The position numbers and the translations under genes are program-made. The notes below the pieces were generated by a model. The model was given only the letters and a program-made list of their open reading frames with translations. It was not told the origin of the DNA and did no database searches. Of a stretch of 64,000 nt of DNA, positions 47,780 through 55,775 are shown in pieces. How positions within the stretch are numbered: position 1 is the stretch's first letter; every line of letters begins with the position of its first letter. Source of the DNA: Kibdelosporangium philippinense (GTDB lineage Bacteria; Actinomycetota; Actinomycetes; Mycobacteriales; Pseudonocardiaceae); NCBI RefSeq assembly GCF_021390435.2, contig NZ_JAJVCN010000001.1, positions 3,162,001 to 3,226,000 on the forward strand, read 5' to 3'.

Positions 47780-48180
47780 AGGACAGAACCCCGCTTGACG
47801 AGGTCCGGAGACCCGGGCGCCTTACGTCACGGTGACGATTAAGCGGATGGCTTGGACACCTGCAGCCTGGGGGCCAGGGCGTGGACTGCGCGCCTCGGCG
47901 CGGAGGTTCCTTGCGACCAAGGTTGCCGGACATCACCAAGTTCGCCAGGAGTTACCTTGCGGTCAACCTCGGGTCTTGGTCAGTCGCCGCGGCGGCCTGG
48001 TTCATCTGTCGTTGCCCGAACCGTCGACTCGACGTGCCTCGCGGCGTTCGGCTCGAGCTTGATCCCGTGCCGCGTTCGCCAGGAGCCAACGACAGAGCGT
48101 TTGAGTCTTCGCGGACCGTCGCAACTGCCCAAATGTCGCCGGACGAGCCTCTCTCGGCGGTCTGATATTCGATCTTCGCT

Positions 48181-48208
48181 AAGTTCGATAATCTACATTA
48201 TGTCAAGT
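48181..48208 (+). other. dif: Chromosome-dimer resolution site dif
   Basis: Left arm AAGTTCGATAA, centre TCTACA, right arm TTATGTCAAGT. The last 23 bases agree fully with the actinobacterial dif consensus as I recall it (CGATAAT, two variable bases, ACATTATGTCAAGT); the first five do not match well. XerC would bind the left arm and XerD the right. Its presence implies that this window is near the replication terminus. Confidence 0.78.
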
Positions 48209-48233
48209 AATGGGTGCCGGGCTTGGACGATGG

Positions 48234-48638
48234 TCACGATGTGGATGACGGGTCTTCCCCGGCGTCTGAACCGGAACTTCCGGAACCGGACTGGTCCGCG
48301 GCCAGATCGAGGGACGCCTTCTGCAGAATCGCTGGGATGTCCGCGTCTGGGCAGTCCCGTTCGTAGGCCATCGCGACGTCCACGAACGCCTTCACACAGC
48401 CGTTGACCATCAACTGCGCTCGGCGGCTCAATTCCTCGGCTACTTGGTGCGCTACTTGCCTTACCGCTTCGTTCTGCTCCGGCGGGATCGCGCTGATGTC
48501 GATCTCCAGATCCAGTACGCCGTGCCGGAGAAGCGACAGCGCCGCTTTGACGTCCGTCATGTCCGGACTGCGGATGGCGCCGTGGGCGACGGTCAGGATG
48601 CCGACTCCGGCCTGCATAGCTTCGACCCTGTTGATCAC
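48234..48638 (-). CDS. Hypothetical protein
   Basis: 134 residues from GTG 48638 (INRVEAMQAGVGILTVAHGA). Two helical segments (DVKAALSLLRHGVLDLEIDI, AVRQVAHQVAEELSRRAQLM), then an acidic Ser/Gly-rich tail. There is no domain, membrane segment or signal that I recognise. Ends 25 bases from dif. In frame with the first part of the frameshifted DUF6924 gene, which makes a spurious longer frame; the two are separate genes. Confidence 0.55.
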   Translation of the reverse strand: MINRVEAMQAGVGILTVAHGAIRSPDMTDVKAALSLLRHGVLDLEIDISAIPPEQNEAVRQVAHQVAEELSRRAQLMVNGCVKAFVDVAMAYERDCPDADIPAILQKASLDLAADQSGSGSSGSDAGEDPSSTS

Positions 48639-48720
48639 GGGCTCAGCATGGCACGCGATCGGCCCTGCTTCAGTCGCCCGTCTGGGCGGTGTCTGCTCCC
48701 CTGGCGTCCCGGCTGCCGTG

Positions 48721-49085
48721 TCAGAAGCCTCGGAAGATTCCGTCGTCGTCAACGGCTGTGGCGAAATCGGCCCAGTCCATGTTTGCCCACGTGATGTTGT
48801 TTTCGATCGACCACAGCTCGTGGGCGATAACTCGCAGCTGCTCGGTTCCGCTGTCACGCCCGTAGATTGCCAGTAATGGCTGTTCGGGCGACGTGATGGC
48901 TTGTTTGTCGCGAGCTGCTCAGGAGTGACGTCACGGTAGGCGGAATCGTCCACGAAGTGCACGTTCGCCAGGAAATCGTCTTCGTTAGGTGTTGTGACGG
49001 CCGTTCGCAGGGCTTCCCAGCCTTCTTGGTCGGAGAAGTCGGTGCGAATCAATAGTGTTTCTTCGGACTGTGGCAAGTTCTTCAT
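48721..49085 (-). pseudogene. DUF6924 protein broken by a frameshift
   Basis: From ATG 49085: MKNLPQSEETLLIRTDFSDQ, EGWEALRTAV, ANVHFVDDSAYRDVTPEQLA, matching my recollection of DUF6924 N-termini. Near 48910 the frame shifts; the family C-terminus continues in another frame as AIYGRDSGTEQLRVIAHELW, then SIENNITWANMDWADFATAV and DDDGIFRGF, stopping at 48721. A single small indel restores the gene. It lies in the decayed zone after dif. Confidence 0.7.
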
Positions 49086-49277
49086 GCGCGACATCGTTAC
49101 ACGCTTGTCGTGTCTGGCTTGACGGTCCGAGTAAATGGTGCAGGTTTTTCGGCCGAGTTGTACTCATTCTTGGAAGTGCTCCCGGTGAACCGCGGTCGGT
49201 GGGGTTGTTTCGGTGAAGCTGGGTCGTGCGTGCAAAGTTCTCATCGGTTGAGCACTTTGTTTGCGAGACTCTCCCCT

Positions 49278-50204
49278 ATGCGTGCTGATCGGCTTGTGGC
49301 GACGTTGCTGTTGATGCAGGCGCGTGGGCGGGTGACCGCGGCGGAGTTGGCTGAGGAGTTGGAGATCTCGGTGGCGACCGCGCGGCGGGATCTTGAGGCG
49401 TTGTCGACGGCGGGGATTCCGGTGTATCCGCAGCCGGGGCGTGGTGGTGGGTGGCAGCTGGTTGGCGGGGCGCGAACGGATTTGAGTGGGTTGAGCGCGG
49501 TGGAGGCGCAGGCGTTGTTTCTTCTGGTGGGGCCTGCTGCGGCGATCGCGCCGGAGGCGAAGGCGGCGTTGCGGAAGTTGGTGAGGGCGTTGCCGGATAC
49601 GTTCCGGGCTGACGCGGAGGCGGCGGCGAGCGCGGTGGTGATTGATTCGAGCCGGTGGGGTGAGCGGCAGAAGGTGCGTCAGGGACCGGTTGAGGTGTTG
49701 CAGTCGGCGGTGGTGCGGCGGGTTCGTGTGCGGTTTGTCTACAAGCAGGTGGTGCGGGTGGTGGATCCGCTTGGTTTGGTGGACAAGGACGAGGTTTGGT
49801 ATTTGATCGCGGGGACGGACAAGGGTCGGCGGACGTTTCGACTGGATCGGATGTCCGATGTGGAGGTGACGGACTCCCCTGCTGATCGTCCGGATGATTT
49901 CGATTTGTCCGTGGCGTGGGATGAGGTGGTTGAGCGGGTTGAGCGGCGGCGTGGGATGGTTTTCGCCGTTGTTGTGGCGCAGGCGCGGCATGTGTTTGTG
50001 TTGCGGGATCAGTTCGGGCGGCATTGTGAGGTTGTGGGTGAATTGCCCGATGGGCGGGTGCGGCTTCGGTTGGCCGCTTCGGCGCCGATCATGATCGCGC
50101 AGGTGTTGGCGGGGTGGGGTGCGTTGGTGGAGGTTGAGGAGTCGGACGCGGTGAAGGCTGAGTTGGCCCGGCTTGGTTCTGAACTGGTGGCGCTGTACCG
50201 ATAA
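49278..50204 (+). CDS. WYL-domain transcriptional regulator
   Basis: 308 residues from ATG 49278. The N-terminal HTH (ADRLVATLLLMQARGRVTAA, then ISVATARRDLEALSTAGIPV) is of the DeoR-like HTH_11 type. The WYL domain is recognisable by VDPLGLVDKDEVWYLIAG and RTFRLDRMSDVEV, followed by a WCX C-terminal extension. WYL proteins often sense nucleic acid or nucleotide ligands, and the group includes DNA-damage regulators. No obvious target is adjacent. Confidence 0.92.
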   Translation: MRADRLVATLLLMQARGRVTAAELAEELEISVATARRDLEALSTAGIPVYPQPGRGGGWQLVGGARTDLSGLSAVEAQALFLLVGPAAAIAPEAKAALRKLVRALPDTFRADAEAAASAVVIDSSRWGERQKVRQGPVEVLQSAVVRRVRVRFVYKQVVRVVDPLGLVDKDEVWYLIAGTDKGRRTFRLDRMSDVEVTDSPADRPDDFDLSVAWDEVVERVERRRGMVFAVVVAQARHVFVLRDQFGRHCEVVGELPDGRVRLRLAASAPIMIAQVLAGWGALVEVEESDAVKAELARLGSELVALYR

Positions 50205-50604
50205 TCGGTGCCGTGATGGTGTCGGCTCAGGTTGCGGTGCCAGTACCTAGACGCGGTTTCGTTGAGGTGAGCGCTGCGACGGTGGCGATTCACTTGCGGG
50301 CCGGTGCACTGTGGGTTGCGCTGCGTTCGGCATTCTGCACGGTGGCGATCCGCGTAGTTCCGGTCGTGCCTTGCTGGCCTGGTTTTGTTCGTCAGTTGTT
50401 GTGACCGCGTTTCTCCGCGAGAACCGACCGCACCGTGTTCGGTGGGGAGGTTTGTGTTCGTGAGAACTGACCGCGCCCGCCCCCAGCGTATGAGGCGGGC
50501 ACACTCCGCCTTTCCTTGACCCGCGCAGCCCTTTGACTGTTGCGGGATCACCTGTTCCAGATCTCCCGTGAGATCATGGTCCGTTTCCTGCGCGACAAGC
50601 TCGT
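50205..50604. other. Intergenic region with imperfect repeats and a coding remnant
   Basis: 400 bases without a supported gene. GAGAACCGACCGCACC (50419-50434) and GAGAACTGACCGCGCC (50462-50477) are near copies 43 bases apart. ACGGTGGCGAT occurs twice (about 50278 and 50339). The end reads in one frame as HLFQISREIMVRFLRDKLV followed by TAG at about 50607, which looks like the C-terminus of a lost gene, but I cannot name it. Confidence 0.45.
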
Positions 50605-51222
50605 CTAGGTGATTCCGTCCAGCATGAGGCGGACGGCGGCGTCGAGGGTGCGGGTGCGCTGCGCGGGTTCGAGGTTTGGGTTGATGAGCAGGGTTTCGGT
50701 GCCGATGATCAGGCCGACAACGGCTCGTGCCGTCGCCGTGCTGTCCAGGTCGGCCCGGAGGTAGCCGCGGTCGCGGCCGTTGTCGAAGTACCCGGTGGTG
50801 AGCCTGACAGCGAGTTCGTAGACGCCGAAGATCCGCTGTTCGAGTTCGGTGTCGACGGCGCCGGCCTGGATGAGCATCAGGCGCGCCACGCGGGGGTCGC
50901 GGAAGATGTCGTCGAGGGCGATGGCGATCCGCCGTGCCTGCTTGCGGTATTCCTCGGTGCTGGTGGCGGCCTCTGGCGCGTTCTCGGCGGCGAGGGCGGC
51001 TTTGATCCGCTCGATCACGTTGGTGACGACCTGGTCGAGGATCGCCCGCTTGGACTCGAAGTGCCGGTAGAAGGTCGAGTGGCCCATCCCCACGCGCGCG
51101 GCGATGTCGGCCACCCCTGCCTCGTGGTAGCCCTGCTCGGCGAAGACGTCGAATGCGGTGTTCACGATCTCTTCGCGGAGTTCCCGTTTCTTGCGTTCGG
51201 CGTAGGTCAGAGGTTTGCTCAC
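50605..51222 (-). CDS. TetR-family transcriptional regulator
   Basis: 205 residues from GTG 51222. HTH: REEIVNTAFDVFAEQGYHEA, GVADIAARVGMGHSTFYRHF, ESKRAILDQVV. The C-terminal ligand domain carries YRKQARRIAIALDDIF and ARAVVGLIIGTETLL. It is divergent from a small ORF, a membrane-protein gene and an SDR gene, its probable targets; an inverted repeat at 51239-51253 suits its operator. Confidence 0.92.
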   Translation of the reverse strand: MSKPLTYAERKKRELREEIVNTAFDVFAEQGYHEAGVADIAARVGMGHSTFYRHFESKRAILDQVVTNVIERIKAALAAENAPEAATSTEEYRKQARRIAIALDDIFRDPRVARLMLIQAGAVDTELEQRIFGVYELAVRLTTGYFDNGRDRGYLRADLDSTATARAVVGLIIGTETLLINPNLEPAQRTRTLDAAVRLMLDGIT

Positions 51223-51238
51223 GCCCTCAGGATACTTG

Positions 51239-51253
51239 ATTCCGGAACGGAAT
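51239..51253. promoter_or_regulatory. Inverted repeat, likely TetR operator
   Basis: ATTCCG-GAA-CGGAAT: perfect 6-bp arms with a 3-base centre, 17 bases upstream of the tetR start and 54 bases upstream of the divergent small ORF. A further TTCCGTCA at 51259-51266 may be an additional half-site. Confidence 0.55.
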
Positions 51254-51306
51254 GATGGTTCCGTCAATACACACGATGTCTCGTTTCGTCGACCGGAGGG
51301 GGCCAC

Positions 51307-51549
51307 ATGACCACCGAGTCGTGCGTCACCGTGACCGTGGCGAGCCAGATCGCCGAGCGGCTCACCGCCGCAGAGGCCGCTTGGGCGGCTGTCTCACGCT
51401 GTACGCGACCTGGGGCGCCTACACCGGTCATCGGCTCGACGACATCCAGAGCGGGCAGCGCCACCACCGGCCGGCGGCTGAGCTCGTTCGCCGCGCGCCT
51501 CCGCTGGCGAGCCCTGCCCGGCATCTTCGCCTCGGCGCTGCGCGGCTGA
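51307..51549 (+). CDS. Small ORF, possibly a decayed gene
   Basis: 80 residues from ATG 51307, with CGGAGGGG 6 bases upstream. The first 30 residues (MTTESCVTVTVASQIAERLT) look like an ordinary amphipathic protein; the rest (RCTRPGAPTPVIGSTTSRAG) is of low-complexity Arg/Ser/Gly style, as if read out of frame. A second frame here contains LTLYATWGAYTGHRLDDIQ. A frameshifted gene is possible. The strong ribosome site is the main support. Confidence 0.35.
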   Translation: MTTESCVTVTVASQIAERLTAAEAAWAAVSRCTRPGAPTPVIGSTTSRAGSATTGRRLSSFAARLRWRALPGIFASALRG

Positions 51550-51622
51550 ACACCACCGCCCCGCACGCCGGGGCATCGCACCAGTGCGACCCACCAACCG
51601 CAGAGTCAGAGAGGACACGCAG

Positions 51623-52513
51623 ATGGTTCAGGTAGATGTGATCTGGGGATACGGCTTCGGCTCCGGCCTCGCGACCGCGGCCACGTACCAACTGACCAAA
51701 CGGCGTGACGGCGGCCAGGACACCATGTGGGCGAGCAAGTACACGACGGCCATGTTGCTGTTCATCGCGGTGGCCTTCGCGCCCAGCGGCTTGTGGTTGC
51801 TGTTCTCCTTCCCCGACTGGGAGACCATGCAAGTGGCCCACGTGCTCAGCGATATGCCGGTATGGCTGCTGGTCGCGTTCGGCGTCACCAGCATCACGCA
51901 GGGCATCCTCGGCTTCGCGGTCACCCGGTGGCTGGTCCAGCGGGGCAAGCCCTACCTGGGCTATCTGCAGTCGGTCTTCGCCTACGCTGGCTTCTTCTTT
52001 GTGCTGGTGCACGGCTGGGATGGCCGCGGCTACCAGCGGTTCTTCTCCGAGGGCTACGAGGTGTTCGCCACCTGGCCGGCCAGCCCGACCTTCTCCGACG
52101 CGCTGTCCCGCATCGGTGACTGGTTCTCTTCCCCGGTGGCGCTGACCCTCGCGGTAATGACCGTCATCCTGCTCCCGCTGGTGCTGTGGATGACCGTGTC
52201 GTGGCTGCGGGATGGACAGCGCACGGCCGTCGCGGCCGGCCAGCTCGACCGCGAGCGCAGCGTCGGCGCCCTGATCGGCTGGTACTTCGTCGGGACCTGG
52301 GTGGTTGGTCTGATCACCGCGATCACCGCGAGCGTGATCATCCACTTCGTCGGCTGGTGGATCGGCGTGCCGATCACCTTGGCGCTGGCCTACTTCGGCG
52401 TCTTCCGCACCGGGACCGGTGTGGCCTGGCACGTCTACCGCCAGTGGGGCCTTCCCCCGCAGCAGGCCGGCCAGCCCGCTGCCAACGCCGCCCGGCATCC
52501 CGCCTCGGTCTGA
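51623..52513 (+). CDS. Multi-pass membrane protein
   Basis: 296 residues from ATG 51623, with AGAGAGGA 8 bases upstream. About seven hydrophobic segments (TTAMLLFIAVAFAPSGLWLL, VWLLVAFGVTSITQGILGFA, VALTLAVMTVILLPLVLWM, VVGLITAITASVIIHFVGWW). No known transporter motif. It precedes the SDR gene by 26 bases and is divergent from the TetR gene, so the two probably form a TetR-controlled operon. Function unknown. Confidence 0.8.
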   Translation: MVQVDVIWGYGFGSGLATAATYQLTKRRDGGQDTMWASKYTTAMLLFIAVAFAPSGLWLLFSFPDWETMQVAHVLSDMPVWLLVAFGVTSITQGILGFAVTRWLVQRGKPYLGYLQSVFAYAGFFFVLVHGWDGRGYQRFFSEGYEVFATWPASPTFSDALSRIGDWFSSPVALTLAVMTVILLPLVLWMTVSWLRDGQRTAVAAGQLDRERSVGALIGWYFVGTWVVGLITAITASVIIHFVGWWIGVPITLALAYFGVFRTGTGVAWHVYRQWGLPPQQAGQPAANAARHPASV

Positions 52514-52539
52514 CCACTCGCTCGAAAAGAGACAGCGTC

Positions 52540-53397
52540 ATGAAGCGCAGAAACAAGCCGATCGACCTCGACGGCGCCGTCGTCGCCATCACCGGTGGCG
52601 CCCGCGGGATCGGGCTGGAGACCGCCAAAGCATTCACCGTCGAGGGCGCCGTGGTGTTCATCGGCGACCTCGACGGCGAAGCCGCCGCCAAAGCCGCCAC
52701 CGAGTTCGGCGGCGAGGGCTTCGCGCTGGACGTGCGGTCCAAGAAGTCCTTCGCGGACTTCTTGAGCGGCATCGAACGGGCCGCCGGACCGATCGACGTG
52801 CTGGTCAACAACGCCGGCATCATGCCCCTCGGGCCACTGGTCGACGAGACCGACGCCACCACCGAGGCCATCCTCGACATCAACGTGCTCGGCCTGCTGT
52901 GGGGCCTGAAGCTGGTGCTGCCCGACATGATCGAGCGCGGCGAGGGCCACGTCGTCAACATCGCCTCGTACTTCGGCCGACTCCCCGGCGCCGGCGCCGT
53001 CACCTACTGCGCGAGCAAGTTCGCCGCCGTCGGACTGTCCGAGTCGATCCGCGACGAACTCAACGGCACCGGCGTCACCGTCTCCGCCATCCTGCCCTCG
53101 GCCGTGCGCACCGACTTAACCTCTGGCGTCAACCTCGACGGCATCGTGCCCACCGTTGACCCGGACCGCATCGCCAACGCCGTGGTGCACTCCTGCAAAC
53201 GCCGTCGCGCGATCATCCCCGTACCCGGCTGGATGAAAGCCTACGAACCCATCGCCGCTCTCACCCCACAACCCCTACTAGCCATGCTCCGCGGCAAACT
53301 CACCCGAAAACGCACCATCGAAACGATCGACAAGACGGCCCGCGCCTCCTACGACGCCCGCATGCGCGACCTCGAACGCACGCCACAACAGGCATGA
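52540..53397 (+). CDS. Short-chain dehydrogenase/reductase
   Basis: 285 residues. NAD(P)-binding TGGARGIGLE, acidic FIGDLDGEAAAKAA (Asp after beta-2, suggesting NAD), NNAGIMPLGP, and the catalytic Ser with YCASK (Tyr/Lys). The C-terminal tail is basic (RGKLTRKRTIETIDK). It reduces or oxidises a carbonyl/alcohol; the substrate is unknown. The ATG at 52540 follows GAAAAGAGA. Confidence 0.92.
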   Translation: MKRRNKPIDLDGAVVAITGGARGIGLETAKAFTVEGAVVFIGDLDGEAAAKAATEFGGEGFALDVRSKKSFADFLSGIERAAGPIDVLVNNAGIMPLGPLVDETDATTEAILDINVLGLLWGLKLVLPDMIERGEGHVVNIASYFGRLPGAGAVTYCASKFAAVGLSESIRDELNGTGVTVSAILPSAVRTDLTSGVNLDGIVPTVDPDRIANAVVHSCKRRRAIIPVPGWMKAYEPIAALTPQPLLAMLRGKLTRKRTIETIDKTARASYDARMRDLERTPQQA

Positions 53398-53498
53398 CCG
53401 AAACACTTCCAGCTTCACCCAGCTGCTCCAAGATGAAGGCCGTTTACAGCTGGTCGGGATGTTGACTCTCGGGTCGGGCGAGACGGCACAGTGGCCAC

Positions 53499-53760
53499 GT
53501 GGGTGATGCGGAGTTGCTGACGATCGGGCGGTTCGAGCCCGGCCAGGCGGACTCGGGTGCTGGCCGGCCACCGCCAGCGGCTGCTGCGCCGACGCGGTCT
53601 GCTCACCGCCCAGATCGACACCGTCGATCGTCTTCTGGAGAAAGGGTCGACCATGTCCGCTCCGCTGTCGGGATGCCGACCGGTCCAGATCAAGATCGCC
53701 GTGGATGACCTGGCTTCTCGGCACTTGTGGGCTCTGGCCGCTCCCCTGTCCCCTGTCAGT
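53499..53760 (+). pseudogene. Remnant of a MerR regulator with C-terminal VOC domain
   Basis: GTG 53499 starts GDAELLTIGRF, the standard first residues of a MerR HTH, preceded by an apparent promoter (TTGACT at 53462). The HTH body is missing. In another frame the text resumes as VLAGHRQRLLRRRGLLTAQI, DTVDRLLEKGSTMS (MerR coiled-coil end) and PVQIKIAVDDLA, the first strand of a VOC domain, and then degenerates. This is an internally deleted gene that once encoded a MerR-VOC fusion. The flanks hold nothing else I recognise. Confidence 0.6.
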
Positions 53761-54294
53761 TCATTGGGTCAGTTTTGTCCATGCACTGAGGCCTAGTTTG
53801 GTGGTGTTGCCGAGGTCGATGCCGCCGTCGGGTTCGATTCTTTGGTAGGTGGCGCCGAGTGTTGGTGCGATGTCGAGGTAGACGCCGTGGGTTGCGGTGC
53901 GGTCGGGTTCCGTGACCAGGTTGCGCCACAGCAGTCCGACGCGGGCGGATTGGCCGGGTTCGAGGGTGAGGGGTTGGGGTGGGGCGTTGAAGGCGGCGTC
54001 CATGGTGGAGATGTCGCTTGAGCCGTGGCCGATGGTGGCGGTGATGGGTTGGCGGTCTTTGTCGAGGATGCGGATGTCTGGGTAGCCGTTGATCTGGGTG
54101 GTGTCGGGGCCGTAGTTGGTCAGGTGGATGTCCAGTACGCGGATGCCCATGGCGGCGTCGGTGTAGGCGGGTCTGATCACCAGGCCGGTGGGTGGTGGCT
54201 GTGATGTGGTTGTGGGTTGTGGTGGTGTTGGGGTGGGTTCGGGTGCGGTGCAGGCGGTGAGCAGTAGCAGGGTCAGGATGATCGCGGTACGCAC
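53761..54294 (-). CDS. DUF4232-type lipoprotein
   Basis: 177 residues. A lipoprotein signal (MRTAIILTLLLLTAC) with lipobox LTAC, then a Pro/Thr-rich linker and a beta-rich domain (IHLTNYGPDTTQINGYPDIR, LEPGQSARVGLLWRN) of the DUF4232 type found in many actinobacterial lipoproteins. Anchored outside the membrane after processing by LspA. Function unknown. Confidence 0.82.
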   Translation of the reverse strand: MRTAIILTLLLLTACTAPEPTPTPPQPTTTSQPPPTGLVIRPAYTDAAMGIRVLDIHLTNYGPDTTQINGYPDIRILDKDRQPITATIGHGSSDISTMDAAFNAPPQPLTLEPGQSARVGLLWRNLVTEPDRTATHGVYLDIAPTLGATYQRIEPDGGIDLGNTTKLGLSAWTKLTQ

Positions 54295-54442
54295 ATGATC
54301 ATCCTTTCAGGCGATACTTTCCGTTTACATGTGACCACCGTTCGTAGGTTCTAATCACATGCATGTCACCTCATACTCGCGTTCGGCGCGGCGGTCCTGT
54401 TCGTCCCTGCACTGACCGTCGGCCCCATGTGGAGGTGTGTCG

Positions 54443-55741
54443 ATGAAGTTCCGGGTCGGATTGCTGGCTGCGGCGTTGGCGGTGCCGTTGGTGCTGGTCA
54501 ATACGCCGTCGAATGCTCCGTTGGCGGCTCAGCCGGATGCGACGCCGTATTACTGGCAGGTGCCGGATGCGAGCGAGCGGGTGCTGAAGGCCGCCGGGTT
54601 TGATGTGGAGCACGGTGAGGGTGGCGCGTTGCAGGTCGTTGGTGATCAGCGGGTCGCCGATCGGTTGACTGGTATGGGTTTGCGGCCGGTGAAGCAAGAC
54701 ACCGTGTACAAGCCGGTGCTCCCCCGTGTGATGGATGTGGGGGTTCAGTCGTTTTACGGCGGCTATCGCACGCCCGCGGAGAACTCGACGCGGTTGTCGG
54801 CGGTGGCGTCGGCGTTTCCGGCGTTGACGCAGCTCTATGACATCGGTGATTCGTGGTTGAAGACCCAGGGTCGTGGTGGGCATGACATCCGAGCGATCTG
54901 TATCACCAAGAAGCAGGCTGGGGATTGTGCGCTGAACCCGAATTCGGCGAAGCCGCGGTTCGCGATGATCGCGCAGATCCATGCGCGGGAGTTGGCGACG
55001 AGTGAGTTGGCGTTCCGGTGGATCGATCATCTGACCAAGGGGTATGGGTCGGATGCCGAGGTGACGTCCATTATGGACACGACGGAGTTGTGGGTTGTGC
55101 CGGTGGCCAACCCTGATGGTGTGGACATTGTGGCTTCGGGTGGGAATTCGCCGCGGATGCAGCGCAAGAACGCCAACAACCCGACGGGGTGTGCGTCGCC
55201 GACCGGTGGGGTGGATTTGAACCGGAATTCGACGTTCAAGTGGGGCGGTGCGGGGACGAGCCGGTGTGATGAGACGTATCAGGGCACGTCGGCTGGTTCC
55301 GAGCCGGAGACGAAGGCGCTTGAGGCGTGGTTCCGGCAGTTGTTCCCCGACCAGCGTGGTCCTGGTGACACGGATCCGGCGCCAGTGACGACCAAGGGTG
55401 TGATGATCACGGTGCACAGCTACGGCAACTTGATCATGCCGCCGTGGGGGTGGACGTGGAACGCGAACCCGAACAAGGCTGGGTTGGACCGGTTGGGTGC
55501 CAAGATGGCCGCGTTCAACGGCTATCGGGTGGTGGCCGAGGGTGACACGACCGGGACGACGGACGATTTCACCTACGGCAACTTGGGGATCGCGAGTTTC
55601 ACGTTCGAGCTTGGTTCCGGTAGCGGCAACTGTGGCGGGTTCTTCCCGCAGTTCTCGTGTATCGACAGTTTGTTCTGGCCGCGTAACAAGGGTGCGTTCG
55701 TGGAGGCGGCGAAGGCCGCGAAGGCGCCGTACGCCAGTTGA
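54443..55741 (+). CDS. Secreted zinc carboxypeptidase (M14)
   Basis: 432 residues from ATG 54443 (GGAGGTG 5 bases upstream). Signal peptide (KFRVGLLAAALAVPLVLVNT). Zinc site HARE with His180 and Glu183, NPDGVD, the substrate-binding VDLNRNS, third ligand His in VHSYGNLIMP, and catalytic Glu in SFTFELGSG. It removes C-terminal residues from peptides outside the cell. A UUCG-type hairpin follows the stop. Confidence 0.93.
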   Translation: MKFRVGLLAAALAVPLVLVNTPSNAPLAAQPDATPYYWQVPDASERVLKAAGFDVEHGEGGALQVVGDQRVADRLTGMGLRPVKQDTVYKPVLPRVMDVGVQSFYGGYRTPAENSTRLSAVASAFPALTQLYDIGDSWLKTQGRGGHDIRAICITKKQAGDCALNPNSAKPRFAMIAQIHARELATSELAFRWIDHLTKGYGSDAEVTSIMDTTELWVVPVANPDGVDIVASGGNSPRMQRKNANNPTGCASPTGGVDLNRNSTFKWGGAGTSRCDETYQGTSAGSEPETKALEAWFRQLFPDQRGPGDTDPAPVTTKGVMITVHSYGNLIMPPWGWTWNANPNKAGLDRLGAKMAAFNGYRVVAEGDTTGTTDDFTYGNLGIASFTFELGSGSGNCGGFFPQFSCIDSLFWPRNKGAFVEAAKAAKAPYAS

Positions 55742-55760
55742 CCTCGACTTCGGTTGAGGT
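55741..55760 (+). terminator. UUCG-loop hairpin after the carboxypeptidase gene
   Basis: ACCTCGAC-TTCG-GTTGAGGT: an 8-bp stem with one G-U pair closed by a UUCG tetraloop, starting at the last base of the stop codon. There is no U-tract. It separates the secreted peptidase from the quinone reductase gene that starts 16 bases later. Confidence 0.75.
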
Positions 55761-55775
55761 TGCAGGCTGGGTCGT

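Larger units (their letters stand above)
47516..48233. other. Intergenic region with dif and a dif-like palindrome
   Basis: 718 bases with no credible gene. Short open frames exist on both strands but lack ribosome sites and recognisable sequence. The region holds the palindrome at 47748-47779 and the dif match at 48181-48208, both in AT-rich patches. The rest has ordinary GC content and no repeats that I can see. Confidence 0.6.

Noticed and set aside
47559..48165. Several small open frames on both strands between recombinase and dif
   Set aside because: No ribosome sites, no recognisable protein sequence, and they overlap each other and the palindrome.
48234..49094. One 286-residue protein spanning this region
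   Set aside because: The first part is DUF6924 that leaves its true frame; the last 134 codons are a separate gene with its own GTG start.
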